Shown here: positions 44,843 to 54,435 of the stretch, one piece after another
Layout of the letters: each line of letters starts with the position of its first letter
Position numbering within the stretch: position 1 is the first letter of the stretch
Source of the DNA: Clostridia bacterium
Lineage (GTDB): Bacteria; Bacillota; Clostridia; TANB77; UBA1234
Assembly: GCA_017539905.1 (NCBI GenBank)
Contig: JAFYBZ010000022.1
Location: 179,296-243,295, forward strand
Reading direction: 5' to 3'
DNA length: 64,000 nucleotides
Translations under genes and position numbers: made by a program
The notes under the pieces: model-generated
Seen by the model: only the letters and a program-made list of their open reading frames with translations
What the model was told of the DNA's origin: nothing
Databases searched by the model: none

Positions 44843-45892
44843 TTATAATTCATAATCAATATACATATACATATCTGTATCTGTTTCTAGGTAATTTTTG
44901 ATTTCTCTTTCGATATTTTCAGAGATACTCGATAATCGAATATTGCCAAATTTTGTTTTAACAAGTGGGTCAATATATATCGACCTATCTTCTACTTTAA
45001 CACAATATTTTGAACGATCATTTGTAGGATTAAACTTCGTATAAACTTTACAAAGATTCTCAATCTGTTGCCAGCCTTCTTGAATTCTTCTATCAGTACT
45101 TGATTTACCAATTTGTACTAATTCTTCATCAGAATACTTATATAAGTCATCGATTGAAATTTCTTCTCTTCTAATCATAAGCATTAACACATCAGCTATT
45201 AATTGCTCGGTAATTTTTGATTCATAACTTCTTCTCTTGCGTCCTATTTCTAAACTTATCTTAAAAAACTTTGTAGCAAGTGAAATATCGGTAAAGCCAA
45301 ACTCATCTTCATTATCTTCATTCTTACATATAGTAATATTATTATATAGCTCTGCTATTTCTTTTGCTTCGCATAGATTTGTTAAAAAAGCATTTGATAA
45401 AATGAATTCTAAAGTCTCAGCAGATAATCTAGGAAAAGTTGCAAAACCAAGTTTATAATTTTTGTAATTAACTAAATCTTGGATTGATATATCTCTAGAT
45501 AATGCATTATCTAAAAAGTTCTTTGAATTAACTAGCACATCAAATAAAGTCTTCTTCTCATAGTCTTTCAATTTAAAATAATCAACAAGATAATCAACAC
45601 TATATGAAAAACTTGGTTTATGAGCTTCATGAAGCATGCCACGAGTTACATCTAAAGTAGATTGCTTAAAGTTTTCAAGAATACATGCTACTCCAAACGA
45701 GTGATCAAGTCTTGAATAATTAAAAGGAAAAACATTAAATAAAGATCTTTCAATACCTCTGTTTTTGCTAACATCACTTATTCTATTTAATAGTCTAATA
45801 TCAGAAAGAGAAACTATATAATCAGAAATATCTTTGCTATAAATGCTATGAAGTATTCTTAATTTCTCACTTCTATCGTCTATATAAGACAA
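44843..45892 (-). CDS. HD-superfamily protein with altered catalytic motif
   Basis: A 349-residue helical protein that resembles HD phosphohydrolases. RLDHSFGVA (His64) matches the first metal ligand, and MLHEAHKPSFSYSVDYL at residues 87-103 replaces the usual LHDIGHPPFSH, so the HD doublet is His88-Glu89, with His91 following. Whether it still binds metal is unclear. The C-terminal half is not recognised. It follows the TPR protein by 14 bases and lies upstream of hrcA. Substrate unknown; a nucleotide or ppGpp-type role is only a possibility. Confidence 0.72.
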   Translation of the reverse strand: MSYIDDRSEKLRILHSIYSKDISDYIVSLSDIRLLNRISDVSKNRGIERSLFNVFPFNYSRLDHSFGVACILENFKQSTLDVTRGMLHEAHKPSFSYSVDYLVDYFKLKDYEKKTLFDVLVNSKNFLDNALSRDISIQDLVNYKNYKLGFATFPRLSAETLEFILSNAFLTNLCEAKEIAELYNNITICKNEDNEDEFGFTDISLATKFFKISLEIGRKRRSYESKITEQLIADVLMLMIRREEISIDDLYKYSDEELVQIGKSSTDRRIQEGWQQIENLCKVYTKFNPTNDRSKYCVKVEDRSIYIDPLVKTKFGNIRLSSISENIEREIKNYLETDTDMYMYIDYEL

Positions 45893-45906
45893 TACTTACA
45901 CCTCTT

Positions 45907-46749
45907 TTATTTCTTACATTTTTCTTTTAGTTCATCAATAATTGGTAGCAAAGATTCATCATAAGTTAAATCATAATTTATCTCATAGCATAGTTTCGAT
46001 GCCCACCAGTCTTTATTTTTATAAGCATCCTTTGCAACAGCAAGGCTTAGCTTTTCAATATTTTGATTAGGCATCAAAGCAATTTTATAAGTGTTATAAA
46101 ACTTTCTCATATAATCTTCAGCAAGAAAGCTTTTTTCATTCAAGTCTATTTCTGCTTTTTCTGCAGTTTCTTTAATTTTGGTTACCATATCATCATTTAG
46201 CACATAAGAGTTACTCAAATTATAACTAACCAATGCCATTTCGTAATCTTTTTTATATACTAAATAATCTCCAGCCAAGTCATATACTTTTGCCATGTCA
46301 GATCTATAATAAGCAAAATACATTGCATCTTGAATCTTTGTTAAGAAATCTTCAAAATCATTCAATTCAATTGATACTTTCATTTCAAAGATTCTTGCAA
46401 ACAAACTAGCAGGATCTAATTTAACAGCCTTTTCATAATAATCTTTTGATTTTTCTTTATCTCCTAAATTATAAAATGCTGCGCCCATCATTTTGTAAAA
46501 TTCATAAAAATTGATTCTAGCAAAATTTCTAGGATACACTTCCTTGCCTAACAAATTTAAGCAGACAGCTTGTTCAAATATATTTTGTGGACAATATATT
46601 TCGGTCTCTAACAATTCATCAATCTTTTTGCAAGGATCTTCAAGCACATTAACAATGCCTCTAAAATCTTGGTTCAAAAGACATGATTTTGCTTCGTCCA
46701 TCTTATTCAAATAGTATCTTGCTTCGAAATCAATTACATTATCTTTCAA
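45907..46749 (-). CDS. TPR-like helical repeat protein
   Basis: A 280-residue all-helical protein with at least one clear TPR-type unit (AAFYNLGDKEKSKDYYEKAVKL and the next helix) and further degenerate helical pairs before and after. TPR proteins are scaffolds. It is encoded directly upstream of the HD-type protein with a 14-base gap, which suggests they work together. No signal peptide or membrane helix is present. Confidence 0.65.
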   Translation of the reverse strand: MKDNVIDFEARYYLNKMDEAKSCLLNQDFRGIVNVLEDPCKKIDELLETEIYCPQNIFEQAVCLNLLGKEVYPRNFARINFYEFYKMMGAAFYNLGDKEKSKDYYEKAVKLDPASLFARIFEMKVSIELNDFEDFLTKIQDAMYFAYYRSDMAKVYDLAGDYLVYKKDYEMALVSYNLSNSYVLNDDMVTKIKETAEKAEIDLNEKSFLAEDYMRKFYNTYKIALMPNQNIEKLSLAVAKDAYKNKDWWASKLCYEINYDLTYDESLLPIIDELKEKCKK

Positions 46750-46770
46750 CTTAATATAATCTCCTTACTA

Positions 46771-46845
46771 TCGCATTGCTGTACGGGAATTGTGGATTTT
46801 GTACATAAACGTACAAAACCACGAATTTCCTAACACGCAACGCTC
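46771..46845. repeat. Long imperfect inverted repeat between clpX and the TPR gene
   Basis: Arms (about 46771-46804 and 46811-46845) pair with mismatches and a bulged A around a 6-base loop. The apex GATTTTGTAC facing GTACAAAAC resembles the hairpin upstream of the recombinase. It lies after clpX and before the TPR gene on the minus strand, so it may end the clpX transcript or be a mobile repeat. Confidence 0.7.
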
Positions 46846-46897
46846 GATTGTTACAATTCTTTAATTAAAAAGCAATTGTATCTTCAGCAATTCAGCG

Positions 46898-48226
46898 TTA
46901 AGAAGCTGTATCTTGTTGTACTTTCTTTGAAGAAGTTTTACGAGTTGCAGTTTTCTTCTTTTCCAACTTTTCTTGTTCTTTCATTATTTCATTTAATACA
47001 AGTTTTGGAGGTGCGCCATCTGTTATAGTCTCTTTTGTAACTCTGCACTCTACTATTTCATTGTTTGTTGGAATCTCAAACATGATGTCTCGCATTGTTT
47101 CTTCAATAATAGCACGAAGTCCTCTTGCACCTGTTTTTCTTTCAATTGCTTTATCTACAATTGCAGAGATTGCATCATCATCAAATTCCAATTTAACATT
47201 ATCTAAATCAAATAGCTTTTTATATTGTTTAATCAAAGCGTTCTTAGGTTTTGTCATGATATCAATATATGCTTCTTTAGATAATGGTTCTAAAGTTGTT
47301 ATAACAGGAAGTCTTCCAATAAATTCAGGAATCAATCCAAACTTAATTAAGTCCTGTGGAAGAATGTCTTTTAATAAATTAGTAGTTTGTTTTTCTTTTT
47401 CTGTAATTACTTCACTACCAAATCCAATTACTTTTTTACCAGTACGGTCACTAATTATTTTGTCTAATCCTTCAAAAGCACCACCACAAATAAATAATAT
47501 GTTGCTTGTATCTATTTGAATGAACTCTTGATGAGGATGCTTTCTACCACCTTGTGGAGGAACTGATGCAACTGTTCCTTCAATAATTTTTAATAATGCT
47601 TGTTGAACACCTTCTCCGCTTACATCTCTTGTAATAGAAACATTCTCAGATTTTCTAGATATCTTATCAATCTCATCAATATATATTATTCCTCTTTGAG
47701 CTCTTTCAACATCATAATCAGCAGCTTGAATAAGTTTTAAAAGAATATTCTCAACGTCTTCACCAACGTAACCTGCTTCAGTTAAAGCTGTAGCATCAGA
47801 AATTGCAAAAGGAACATTTAAAAACTTAGCAAGAGTTTGTGCTAAATAAGTCTTACCACATCCTGTAGGACCTAATAATAAAATGTTACTCTTTTGAATT
47901 TCAACATCGTCCATTCCTTCAGCTTCTATATTGTTAATTCTTTTATAGTGATTATATACTGCAACTGAAAGTGATTTCTTTGCTTCTTCTTGACCAATAA
48001 CATATTGATCTAAGAATTCTTTTATTTCTTTTGGGCTAGGAACATTTTCAAGTAAAATGCTCTCTGGAACCTCATCTGTATAATCTTCGCCAACGATTGA
48101 AGAACAAAGGTCTATACACTCATTACAAATATATACACCTGGTCCTGCGATAATTCTTTTAACTGTTTCTTGTGATTTTCCGCAGAAAGAACATCTAATT
48201 GGTTTTCTTTCATCATAATTTGCCAT
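46898..48226 (-). CDS. clpX: ATP-dependent Clp protease ATP-binding subunit ClpX
   Basis: ClpX unfolds tagged proteins and feeds them to ClpP. The zinc-binding domain has Cys12, Cys15, Cys34 and Cys37; Walker A GPTGCGKT is near residue 118, Walker [11 protein letters not shown] follows, and the pore and sensor motifs are intact. At 442 residues it is normal length plus a basic Lys/Thr-rich tail of about 25 residues. It follows clpP across a 127-base gap containing a terminator. Confidence 0.98.
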   Translation of the reverse strand: MANYDERKPIRCSFCGKSQETVKRIIAGPGVYICNECIDLCSSIVGEDYTDEVPESILLENVPSPKEIKEFLDQYVIGQEEAKKSLSVAVYNHYKRINNIEAEGMDDVEIQKSNILLLGPTGCGKTYLAQTLAKFLNVPFAISDATALTEAGYVGEDVENILLKLIQAADYDVERAQRGIIYIDEIDKISRKSENVSITRDVSGEGVQQALLKIIEGTVASVPPQGGRKHPHQEFIQIDTSNILFICGGAFEGLDKIISDRTGKKVIGFGSEVITEKEKQTTNLLKDILPQDLIKFGLIPEFIGRLPVITTLEPLSKEAYIDIMTKPKNALIKQYKKLFDLDNVKLEFDDDAISAIVDKAIERKTGARGLRAIIEETMRDIMFEIPTNNEIVECRVTKETITDGAPPKLVLNEIMKEQEKLEKKKTATRKTSSKKVQQDTAS

Positions 48227-48320
48227 TAAAAAGTCTCCTTTTTTAATTATTTTAAAGCTTATAACATTATACCATACCGATTTCTAATAATAAATACACT
48301 TATAATTATGTAAACATAAT

Positions 48321-48350
48321 AAAAAGGATGCTAAAATAGCACCCTTTTTC
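48321..48350 (-). terminator. Terminator or attenuator between clpP and clpX
   Basis: A stem of about 12 bp with one mismatch (48321-48333 with 48337-48349) and a T-run on the minus strand. It would reduce readthrough from clpP into clpX. Confidence 0.8.
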
Positions 48351-48353
48351 ATA

Positions 48354-48956
48354 TTATTTACGTGTCATTACTTCATCAACTAAGCCATATTCTTTAGCTT
48401 CGTCAGCTGTCATAAAGTTATCTCTGTCTGTATCTTTTTCAATTTGTTCTAATGGCTTACCTGTTCTTTCAGATAAAATTCTATTTAATCTATCTCTTGT
48501 TTTTAAAATTAAATCAGCTTGAATCTTAATATCTGAAGCTTGTCCTTTAGCACCACCTAATGGTTGGTGAATCATTATCTCAGAATTTGGAAGAGCATAT
48601 CTCTTTCCTTTAGCACCAGCTGCAAGTAAAAATGCACCCATAGATGCAGCCATACCTACACAAATAGTAGATACATCTGGTTTAATGTAATTCATTGTAT
48701 CAAAAATAGCCATACCAGCTGTTACGCTTCCTCCAGGACTATTAATATAAATGTGAATATCTTTATCTGGATCTTCAGACTCTAAAAATAGAAGTTCTGC
48801 AACTACAACACTTGCAGTAGCATCAGTGATTTCATCACCAATAAAAATAATTCTATCTTTTAATAGTCTTGAGAAAATATCATAGCTTCTTTCACCTCTA
48901 GATGTTTGTTCAACAACATAAGGTACCAAATCATTTTTGATTTCGTTCTCTTTCAT
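48354..48956 (-). CDS. clpP: ATP-dependent Clp protease proteolytic subunit ClpP
   Basis: ClpP is the self-compartmentalising serine protease partner of ClpX. The catalytic Ser105 lies in [11 protein letters not shown], His130 in IMIHQPLGG, and the catalytic Asp in the DTDRDNFM segment near residue 177-179. At 200 residues it is full length. It follows tig by 21 bases. Confidence 0.98.
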   Translation of the reverse strand: MKENEIKNDLVPYVVEQTSRGERSYDIFSRLLKDRIIFIGDEITDATASVVVAELLFLESEDPDKDIHIYINSPGGSVTAGMAIFDTMNYIKPDVSTICVGMAASMGAFLLAAGAKGKRYALPNSEIMIHQPLGGAKGQASDIKIQADLILKTRDRLNRILSERTGKPLEQIEKDTDRDNFMTADEAKEYGLVDEVMTRK

Positions 48957-48977
48957 TAATACTCCTCCTTAGTTTAA

Positions 48978-50261
48978 TTATTTAGCGTTTGCAATAATAA
49001 ATTTAACAGCAACATCATACTTTAATGATTCTTTAACATAGTTTCTAGTTTGCTCTCCAGCATTCTTTAAGAATTCATCAGCATCCCTTCCATTATCAGC
49101 AGCTAATTCTTTAATTCTATTGTCAATATCTTCATCAGTTACTTCTAATTCTTCTTGTTTAGCAATAGCTTCTAATACAAGTCTTGTTCTAATATTCTTC
49201 TCTGCTGTAGCTTTGTATTCTTCTTTGAATTCATTAATGTTTTTACCTAAGAATCCAAGATATTGTTCAATGCTTAAACCTTGTCTTGATAAATTGTGAT
49301 TCATATCCTCAACATAGTTTTCTACTTCTTGTTTTAACATTGCTTCTGGAATATCAATCTCTGTATTTTCAATTACAGCATCGATTGCAGCTTGTTCTAA
49401 TTCCTGCTTTGCAAGTTTATCGTTCTTAGCTTCTAATTCTTCTTTGATATCAGCTTTTAATTCATCTAATGTATCAAATTCTGAAATATCTTTTGCAAAT
49501 TCATCATCTAGTTTTGGAAGTTCTTTAACTTTAATTTCATGAAGCTTTACTTTGAAAGTTGCATCTTTTCCAGCTAAATCTTTAGAGAAATATTCATCAG
49601 GGAATTTTACGTTAATATCTCTTTCATCTTCTGATTTCATACCAACTAATTGATCTTCGAATCCAGGAATAAATGCTCCGCTTCCAATTTCTAAGCTATG
49701 TCCTTCTGCTTTTCCACCTTCAAAAGGAACTCCATCAACAAAACCTTCGAAATCAATTATAGCTGTATCGCCAACTTTAAGTTCTGCTCCAACTGGTGCC
49801 TCAACCATTCTTGCATTTTGATTTTGTCTTCTTTCAAGTTCTTCATTGATTTCTTTATCAGTTACTGGAATTTCTTTCTTTTCTAATTTAAGACCTTTGT
49901 AATTTCCTAATTTGAATTCAGGACTAACTGTACATGTAGCTGAGAAAACTAAATCTTTACCCATTCCAATATCTTTTAAATCAATATCAGGTGTTGCTAC
50001 AACATCTAACTCTTTTTCTTTATATATCTCAAGTAATACTTCTGGTACTAGAGTATTAAAAGCCTCTTCATAAAGAACGCCCTCTCCATAATGTCTTAAA
50101 GCAGTATGCATAGGTGCCTTACCATCTCTAAAGCCTGGAACTTTGAAATACTTTGCATTCTTTTTATAAGCTTTTTCCATAGCTTCATCAAATCTTGAGC
50201 TTTCAACAGTAATATCAAGTTTTACTTTACTTCCTTCTAATTTTTCTAATTTAACATCCAT
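48978..50261 (-). CDS. tig: Trigger factor (ribosome-associated chaperone)
   Basis: Trigger factor binds nascent chains at the ribosome exit and has peptidyl-prolyl isomerase activity. The ribosome-binding signature lies in FKVPGFRDGKAPM; the FKBP domain (about 150-245, with VGDTAIIDFEGFVDGVPFEGG) and the helical C-terminal arms are present. The length of 427 residues is typical. The ATG at 50261 is preferred (AGGAA 8 bases upstream); an ATG at 50270 overlaps that site. It heads the tig-clpP-clpX block. Confidence 0.97.
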   Translation of the reverse strand: MDVKLEKLEGSKVKLDITVESSRFDEAMEKAYKKNAKYFKVPGFRDGKAPMHTALRHYGEGVLYEEAFNTLVPEVLLEIYKEKELDVVATPDIDLKDIGMGKDLVFSATCTVSPEFKLGNYKGLKLEKKEIPVTDKEINEELERRQNQNARMVEAPVGAELKVGDTAIIDFEGFVDGVPFEGGKAEGHSLEIGSGAFIPGFEDQLVGMKSEDERDINVKFPDEYFSKDLAGKDATFKVKLHEIKVKELPKLDDEFAKDISEFDTLDELKADIKEELEAKNDKLAKQELEQAAIDAVIENTEIDIPEAMLKQEVENYVEDMNHNLSRQGLSIEQYLGFLGKNINEFKEEYKATAEKNIRTRLVLEAIAKQEELEVTDEDIDNRIKELAADNGRDADEFLKNAGEQTRNYVKESLKYDVAVKFIIANAK

Positions 50262-50295
50262 TTTGTTCATTCCTTCCTTGTTTATTCGGCTCTTT

Positions 50296-50323
50296 ATTAT
50301 ATCATAATATACATAAATATCAA
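50296..50323 (-). promoter_or_regulatory. Promoter of tig-clpP
   Basis: TTGATA (50318-50323) and TATAAT (50296-50301) on the minus strand, 16 bases apart, with TG one base before the -10. Confidence 0.7.
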
Positions 50324-50343
50324 TAATCAAAATATTATGTAAA

Positions 50344-51012
50344 TTATATCTTTAGTAACTTAAAGTCCATAAAGTCGCACGAAGTTAAGTAGCTTGGTGT
50401 ATCCCCCGTATTAGCTAGGTGTTCTTCATAGTTACTATGAATATGTGCATAAATCCACAACTTTATATTATATTCTTTCAAAGATTCTAATAATCTATCA
50501 TCTGGTGGATAATGAGTACACATTACAATCGGTTTATAACCATCGCAAGCACAATTCAATGAAATCTTTGCTCTCTCAATCTCTCTGTTTAAGATCTTTT
50601 CATTATCCATTCCATCTTCTTCAGCCCAGTATCTTGTTCCGCAAATTAAATATTCACCAGTCTCAATACAATTATTATATAAAAACTCTATACTATTAAT
50701 ATCATGACTTTCTAAGAATCTATTCATCTTAGTAACAGTTTCCCACCAATAATCGTGATTCCCTTTTAAAATGATCTTTTTTCCTGGCAAACTGTCAAGC
50801 CACTTAAAATCTTCCAAAGCTTCATCTAAGTAAGTTGCCCATGATACATCACCAGCAATAATTACATAGTCATTATCAGTAACTTTATCAAGCCAGTCTT
50901 TTTTTATTTTATTCTCATAGTCATTCCATTTATCACCAAATACATCCATTGGCTTATTAACGCCAAAAGATAGGTGCAAATCAGAAATAACAAATGTTGC
51001 CAATTTTTTCAC
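50344..51012 (-). CDS. Calcineurin-like metallophosphoesterase
   Basis: A 222-residue phosphoesterase with all metal-binding blocks: SDLHLSF near the start, GDVSW, KGNHDYWW, CTHYPP and AHIHSN. It is distinct from the YmdB-type at 23751. The length suits bacterial single-domain enzymes of this fold; the substrate cannot be inferred. It begins 3 bases after the tsaD stop, so the two are cotranscribed. Confidence 0.92.
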   Translation of the reverse strand: MKKLATFVISDLHLSFGVNKPMDVFGDKWNDYENKIKKDWLDKVTDNDYVIIAGDVSWATYLDEALEDFKWLDSLPGKKIILKGNHDYWWETVTKMNRFLESHDINSIEFLYNNCIETGEYLICGTRYWAEEDGMDNEKILNREIERAKISLNCACDGYKPIVMCTHYPPDDRLLESLKEYNIKLWIYAHIHSNYEEHLANTGDTPSYLTSCDFMDFKLLKI

Positions 51013-51015
51013 CTC

Positions 51016-52059
51016 TTATTTTCTTAATTTATCTCCTAACTTAAGATAAGGAATTGCATTTAAATCCCATCCTGAAGTTTTACCAGCGATATAATCGAAG
51101 TAAGCTGCAGCTCCAATCATAGCCGCATTGTCAGTACAATATACTAATTCAGGATAATATATCATAAGGTTATTCTCTTCACCCATTTTATCTAATCTAC
51201 TTCTTAAATATGAATTAGCAGAAACTCCACCTGCCAAAGCAACTTTAGTTGTACCTTTCATTTCACATGCTTTTAACAAATTAGATAGTAAAACATCAGT
51301 AACCGCTTCTTCAAAACTTGCACATAAATCAGGAACATTAATCTTGTCTCCTTCTTTATGAACTAAGTTGATAACAGCTGTTTTAATTCCACTAAAGCTA
51401 AAATCCAAACTATCCTCAAAAAATGTCTTTGGTAATTTATATGTTGGTTTTCCTTCTTTTGCTAGTTTATCAATCTTAGGTCCACCAGGATATTCAAGTC
51501 CTATAACACGTGACACTTTATCAAAAGCTTCACCTACAGCATCATCACGAGTTCTACCTAATATTTCAAACTCAGTATAATCTTTTACATATACTAAATT
51601 TGAATGTCCACCAGAAACAACTAAACAAATATATGGAGGCTCAAGATCTTTATGAGTTATATAGTTAGCAGCTATATGTCCTTCAATATGATGAACTCCT
51701 AAAAAAGGTTTTTTGGCAGAATAAGCCATAGCTTTAGCAGTTGATAATCCAACTAGCAAAGCACCAACTAATCCTGGTCCATAAGTGCAAGCAACTAAAT
51801 CAATATCATCTAATGTTGTTCCAGCTTTATTTAGAGCTTCATCAACGACAGTTGAAATACAATCAACATGATTACGAGAAGCAATTTCAGGCACAACTCC
51901 ACCATATCTTTTGTGAATATCTATCTGTGTAGCAATAATATTACTCAAAACCTCTCTACCATTTTTGACAACAGCAGCAGATGTTTCATCACAACTACTT
52001 TCTATAGATAAAACAACTATATCTTTATTAACATTATCCTTTATTAAATCTTCTGCCAT
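51016..52059 (-). CDS. tsaD: tRNA N6-adenosine threonylcarbamoyltransferase TsaD
   Basis: TsaD transfers threonylcarbamoyl to A37 of ANN-reading tRNAs, with TsaB and TsaE. The ASKHA-fold motifs are present: [14 protein letters not shown] near residue 18, [10 protein letters not shown] (iron ligands) near 120, and the C-terminal [10 protein letters not shown] and [11 protein letters not shown]. At 347 residues it is full length. The ATG at 52059 has GAAGGA 6 bases upstream; an upstream ATG in the same frame overlaps the promoter region. The partners TsaB and TsaE are not in the window. Confidence 0.97.
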   Translation of the reverse strand: MAEDLIKDNVNKDIVVLSIESSCDETSAAVVKNGREVLSNIIATQIDIHKRYGGVVPEIASRNHVDCISTVVDEALNKAGTTLDDIDLVACTYGPGLVGALLVGLSTAKAMAYSAKKPFLGVHHIEGHIAANYITHKDLEPPYICLVVSGGHSNLVYVKDYTEFEILGRTRDDAVGEAFDKVSRVIGLEYPGGPKIDKLAKEGKPTYKLPKTFFEDSLDFSFSGIKTAVINLVHKEGDKINVPDLCASFEEAVTDVLLSNLLKACEMKGTTKVALAGGVSANSYLRSRLDKMGEENNLMIYYPELVYCTDNAAMIGAAAYFDYIAGKTSGWDLNAIPYLKLGDKLRK

Positions 52060-52091
52060 ATATAGTCCTTCTTTTACCCAAATTCTTTTTG

Positions 52092-52120
52092 ATTCTATCA
52101 TAAAAGTACAGTATTTTCAA
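52092..52120 (-). promoter_or_regulatory. Promoter of tsaD
   Basis: TTGAAA (52115-52120) and TAGAAT (52092-52097) on the minus strand with a 17-base spacer and TG before the -10, about 33 bases from the tsaD start. Confidence 0.7.
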
Positions 52121-52147
52121 ATGATTTCTATTATAGAAGCAACAAAT

Positions 52148-52180
52148 AGCCCCCAAAGATTAATTCAATCTTTGGGGGCT
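52148..52180 (-). terminator. Terminator of the Cys-rich secreted gene
   Basis: A perfect 14-bp stem (52148-52161 with 52167-52180). The following T-tract is modest. It separates the secreted-protein gene from the tsaD promoter. Confidence 0.75.
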
Positions 52181-52208
52181 AAATCACTTTTGTTTCAATT
52201 ATGAATCA

Positions 52209-53441
52209 TTATTGGGAACAATACAGTCTTCTTCCACCGAATGAATTGCATACATCTCCAAATACTATACAATCGATATAGCCAAATCCATCTGGCAATA
52301 AATCATAGTCAAATACTGCAGTGCGCCCTTCAATAGTAAAATCAAGAATATCTTCATCATCCCAGTCAATCTCAGCCGGGAAATGATTCCATGCAGCAAG
52401 AGGCCTATCAGTATCACTATCAAAGCCATCTTTCATAGCCGCTGTATGTGCTAAAGCCTGTGCTTCATAGTACCATGCCTGTTCGGCATAATAATCCACC
52501 AGTTTCATATCAGGCTCATCTTTTTCATGCTCTTCATTGTACAGATCAAGCCATTTCTGCGCATTGATAGTGCAGTTTTCTATTACTTCTTCATCATTCT
52601 TATCATCATCACCCATATCAGAATGATACTCAGAATCATGTGGCTCAAATGTACCTACCAGGAAATACAGAGGCATATAGTCGCCTTCATCGGAATCACA
52701 GCTAGAATACGGCAAATAATTAAATGTCAAAATACACTGCCCAACCGGCTTCGGCCTTAGCCAATCAACTTCGCTATCAAGTACTCTATAATCATACTCC
52801 GTAGGAAGTTTATAGAGCTCTTCATAAACGTCGTCAACTGAATCAGGTCCATCACCAAGAACTGCAGAGCACCGCGGATCTTGACATTTTTTGCCATATG
52901 CGTCAAATCCATGATGTGGAGATTTAGGATCAATATATCCGCAAACACACCTATGTTCATCTATACCATCACCCTGGTTAAAATCATGTGTTTCGATATC
53001 GTTGGCCAAATCTCCAATGCCATACTCATCGCACCTAATACATTTGATACGATGTGATTCTTCATCAACAATCTGATAGATTCCTGATGAGAAATCATGG
53101 CCTAGTGCTGTATTTGGCTCAAATGTAACTTCACTTTGATTATAGGACGTATCTGTTCCATGCCGGTCACAATAAGTATAATATGTTTCATCATCTTCAC
53201 AGGTGGCTTCAGAGACAACATATCTCCCCAAAGAATTATGAGCTTTGGGAGCATCATGCCACTGACCATCATAGAAATAGCAATCACAACCAGTGCACTT
53301 GTAGGAATTACATCCACAAATAATCGGAGAGATTTCGTGAACATGAGGCACTTCAGCAAATGCAAGAATATTACAGCTTACAAATACAAGAGCAAAAACA
53401 ACGCAAAAAATAGTAAAAGCACGTCCTTTTCTTGATTTCAT
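52209..53441 (-). CDS. Secreted Cys/His-rich protein
   Basis: A 410-residue exported protein. A signal peptide (about residues 1-32, AFA cleavage likely) is followed by a region with repeated C-x(2)-C and H-x-F motifs (GCNSYKCTGCDCYFYDGQW, CIRCDEYGIG, RCVCGYID, CQDPRCSA). It suggests zinc-knuckle-like or disulfide-linked repeats of the kind seen in secreted proteins of gut Firmicutes. The C-terminal half is acidic and aromatic, with no recognised domain. The ATG at 53441 has GGGAGGAAG upstream. It is monocistronic with its own promoter and terminator. Codons are G+C-richer than neighbours. Confidence 0.72.
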   Translation of the reverse strand: MKSRKGRAFTIFCVVFALVFVSCNILAFAEVPHVHEISPIICGCNSYKCTGCDCYFYDGQWHDAPKAHNSLGRYVVSEATCEDDETYYTYCDRHGTDTSYNQSEVTFEPNTALGHDFSSGIYQIVDEESHRIKCIRCDEYGIGDLANDIETHDFNQGDGIDEHRCVCGYIDPKSPHHGFDAYGKKCQDPRCSAVLGDGPDSVDDVYEELYKLPTEYDYRVLDSEVDWLRPKPVGQCILTFNYLPYSSCDSDEGDYMPLYFLVGTFEPHDSEYHSDMGDDDKNDEEVIENCTINAQKWLDLYNEEHEKDEPDMKLVDYYAEQAWYYEAQALAHTAAMKDGFDSDTDRPLAAWNHFPAEIDWDDEDILDFTIEGRTAVFDYDLLPDGFGYIDCIVFGDVCNSFGGRRLYCSQ

Positions 53442-53505
53442 TTTTCTTCCTCCCATTCAATAATAATTGTCTACGAGATTATTAGAATACTATGAAAGCG
53501 AGGTA

Positions 53506-53534
53506 ATTCTACCACTGAATCCAAATTATGTAAA
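53506..53534 (-). promoter_or_regulatory. Promoter of the Cys-rich secreted gene
   Basis: TTTACA (53529-53534) and TAGAAT (53506-53511) on the minus strand, 17 bases apart. Confidence 0.65.
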
Positions 53535-53580
53535 TATCTTTTGATCAAATTATGAAAAATTCCCTATGCATTAATAATAA

Positions 53581-54252
53581 TTATATAAGATTAGACATAT
53601 ATTCAATTATATATTTGGCTGTCGGTCTTCTATCATCATATATCTTCAAAGCCTTTAGAAGTCTAGACTCTCCACAAGTTTTAAGAGTTCTATTAATAGC
53701 ATTTCTAATAGACCAAATTACAATTTCAGTACTAACATTATTCTTTTTGCCGACTATTGTAGCCAACTCATTAAATTTAAAATAATATCTATTCTTAGCC
53801 TCAACAATACATTCAGCCAAATATAAAGTTCCAGTATAATTAATTCCAAACCCACAATTAGATAGAAGATTAATTGCATCTAAACTCAAACTTTTCTTAG
53901 TTATTCCAAAACCATATTGAAAATCCAAATATTTAACAATGGATACAATATCTACAGGTTTTTGAAATATTCTTTTAAAAATGGGATTATTTATATACTT
54001 TCTTGTTAATGAAGCATTTGGTGAAATACCAATTAGATTTGATTTTTGAGAAATATAATAAAAACTATCGACTAAATTAGAATCAAGAGAAACAAACGAA
54101 ATATCGAAATCAAAATTATCTTCGGAGAGTTTAAAATCATTCGAACTATCAGGATTTAAGTAGCACACATCTTCTATAATTGAAGACTCCTTCAAAAAAC
54201 CAGTAATAACATCTGCAAAACTTTTGTCTCTGTCGACTATCAATACATTCAT
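53581..54252 (-). CDS. Spo0A-like protein with a pseudo-receiver domain
   Basis: A 223-residue two-domain protein. Residues 1-112 have a receiver fold: VLIVDRDKSF with acidic Asp7 and Asp9, and the conserved Lys98-Pro99 in FQKPVD. Where the phospho-accepting Asp should end strand 3 (ISFVSL) there is Ser55. Residues 122-223 resemble the Spo0A DNA-binding domain: AINLLSNCGFGINYTGTLYL, then STEIVIWSIRNAINR, matching the ERAIRHAI recognition helix, and RRPTAKYIIEYMSN, matching the KPTNSEFI end. So it probably binds DNA without classical phosphorylation. It may be a Spo0A paralogue or a diverged remnant in a non-sporulating lineage. It lies between addA and the secreted-protein gene as its own unit. 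Confidence 0.75.
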   Translation of the reverse strand: MNVLIVDRDKSFADVITGFLKESSIIEDVCYLNPDSSNDFKLSEDNFDFDISFVSLDSNLVDSFYYISQKSNLIGISPNASLTRKYINNPIFKRIFQKPVDIVSIVKYLDFQYGFGITKKSLSLDAINLLSNCGFGINYTGTLYLAECIVEAKNRYYFKFNELATIVGKKNNVSTEIVIWSIRNAINRTLKTCGESRLLKALKIYDDRRPTAKYIIEYMSNLI

Positions 54253-54350
54253 AAAAAACCTCCTGTACCAATAGCATTATTCAATTCGAATTTCTTGGAA
54301 ATAAAAAAGAATTAAATAAGGTATTGAAAAAAATATTTAGAAATAAAAAA

Positions 54351-54374
54351 ACGATAGAAAATAATTTCTATCGT
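54351..54374 (-). terminator. Terminator of addB-addA
   Basis: A perfect 10-bp stem (ACGATAGAAA with TTTCTATCGT) followed on the minus strand by TTTTTTATTTC. Confidence 0.88.
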
Positions 54375-54435
54375 GATTTTATTAGGCATAAAACAATTTA
54401 TCAAGTGATAAACAAAAATAAACCAATTATGTAAA

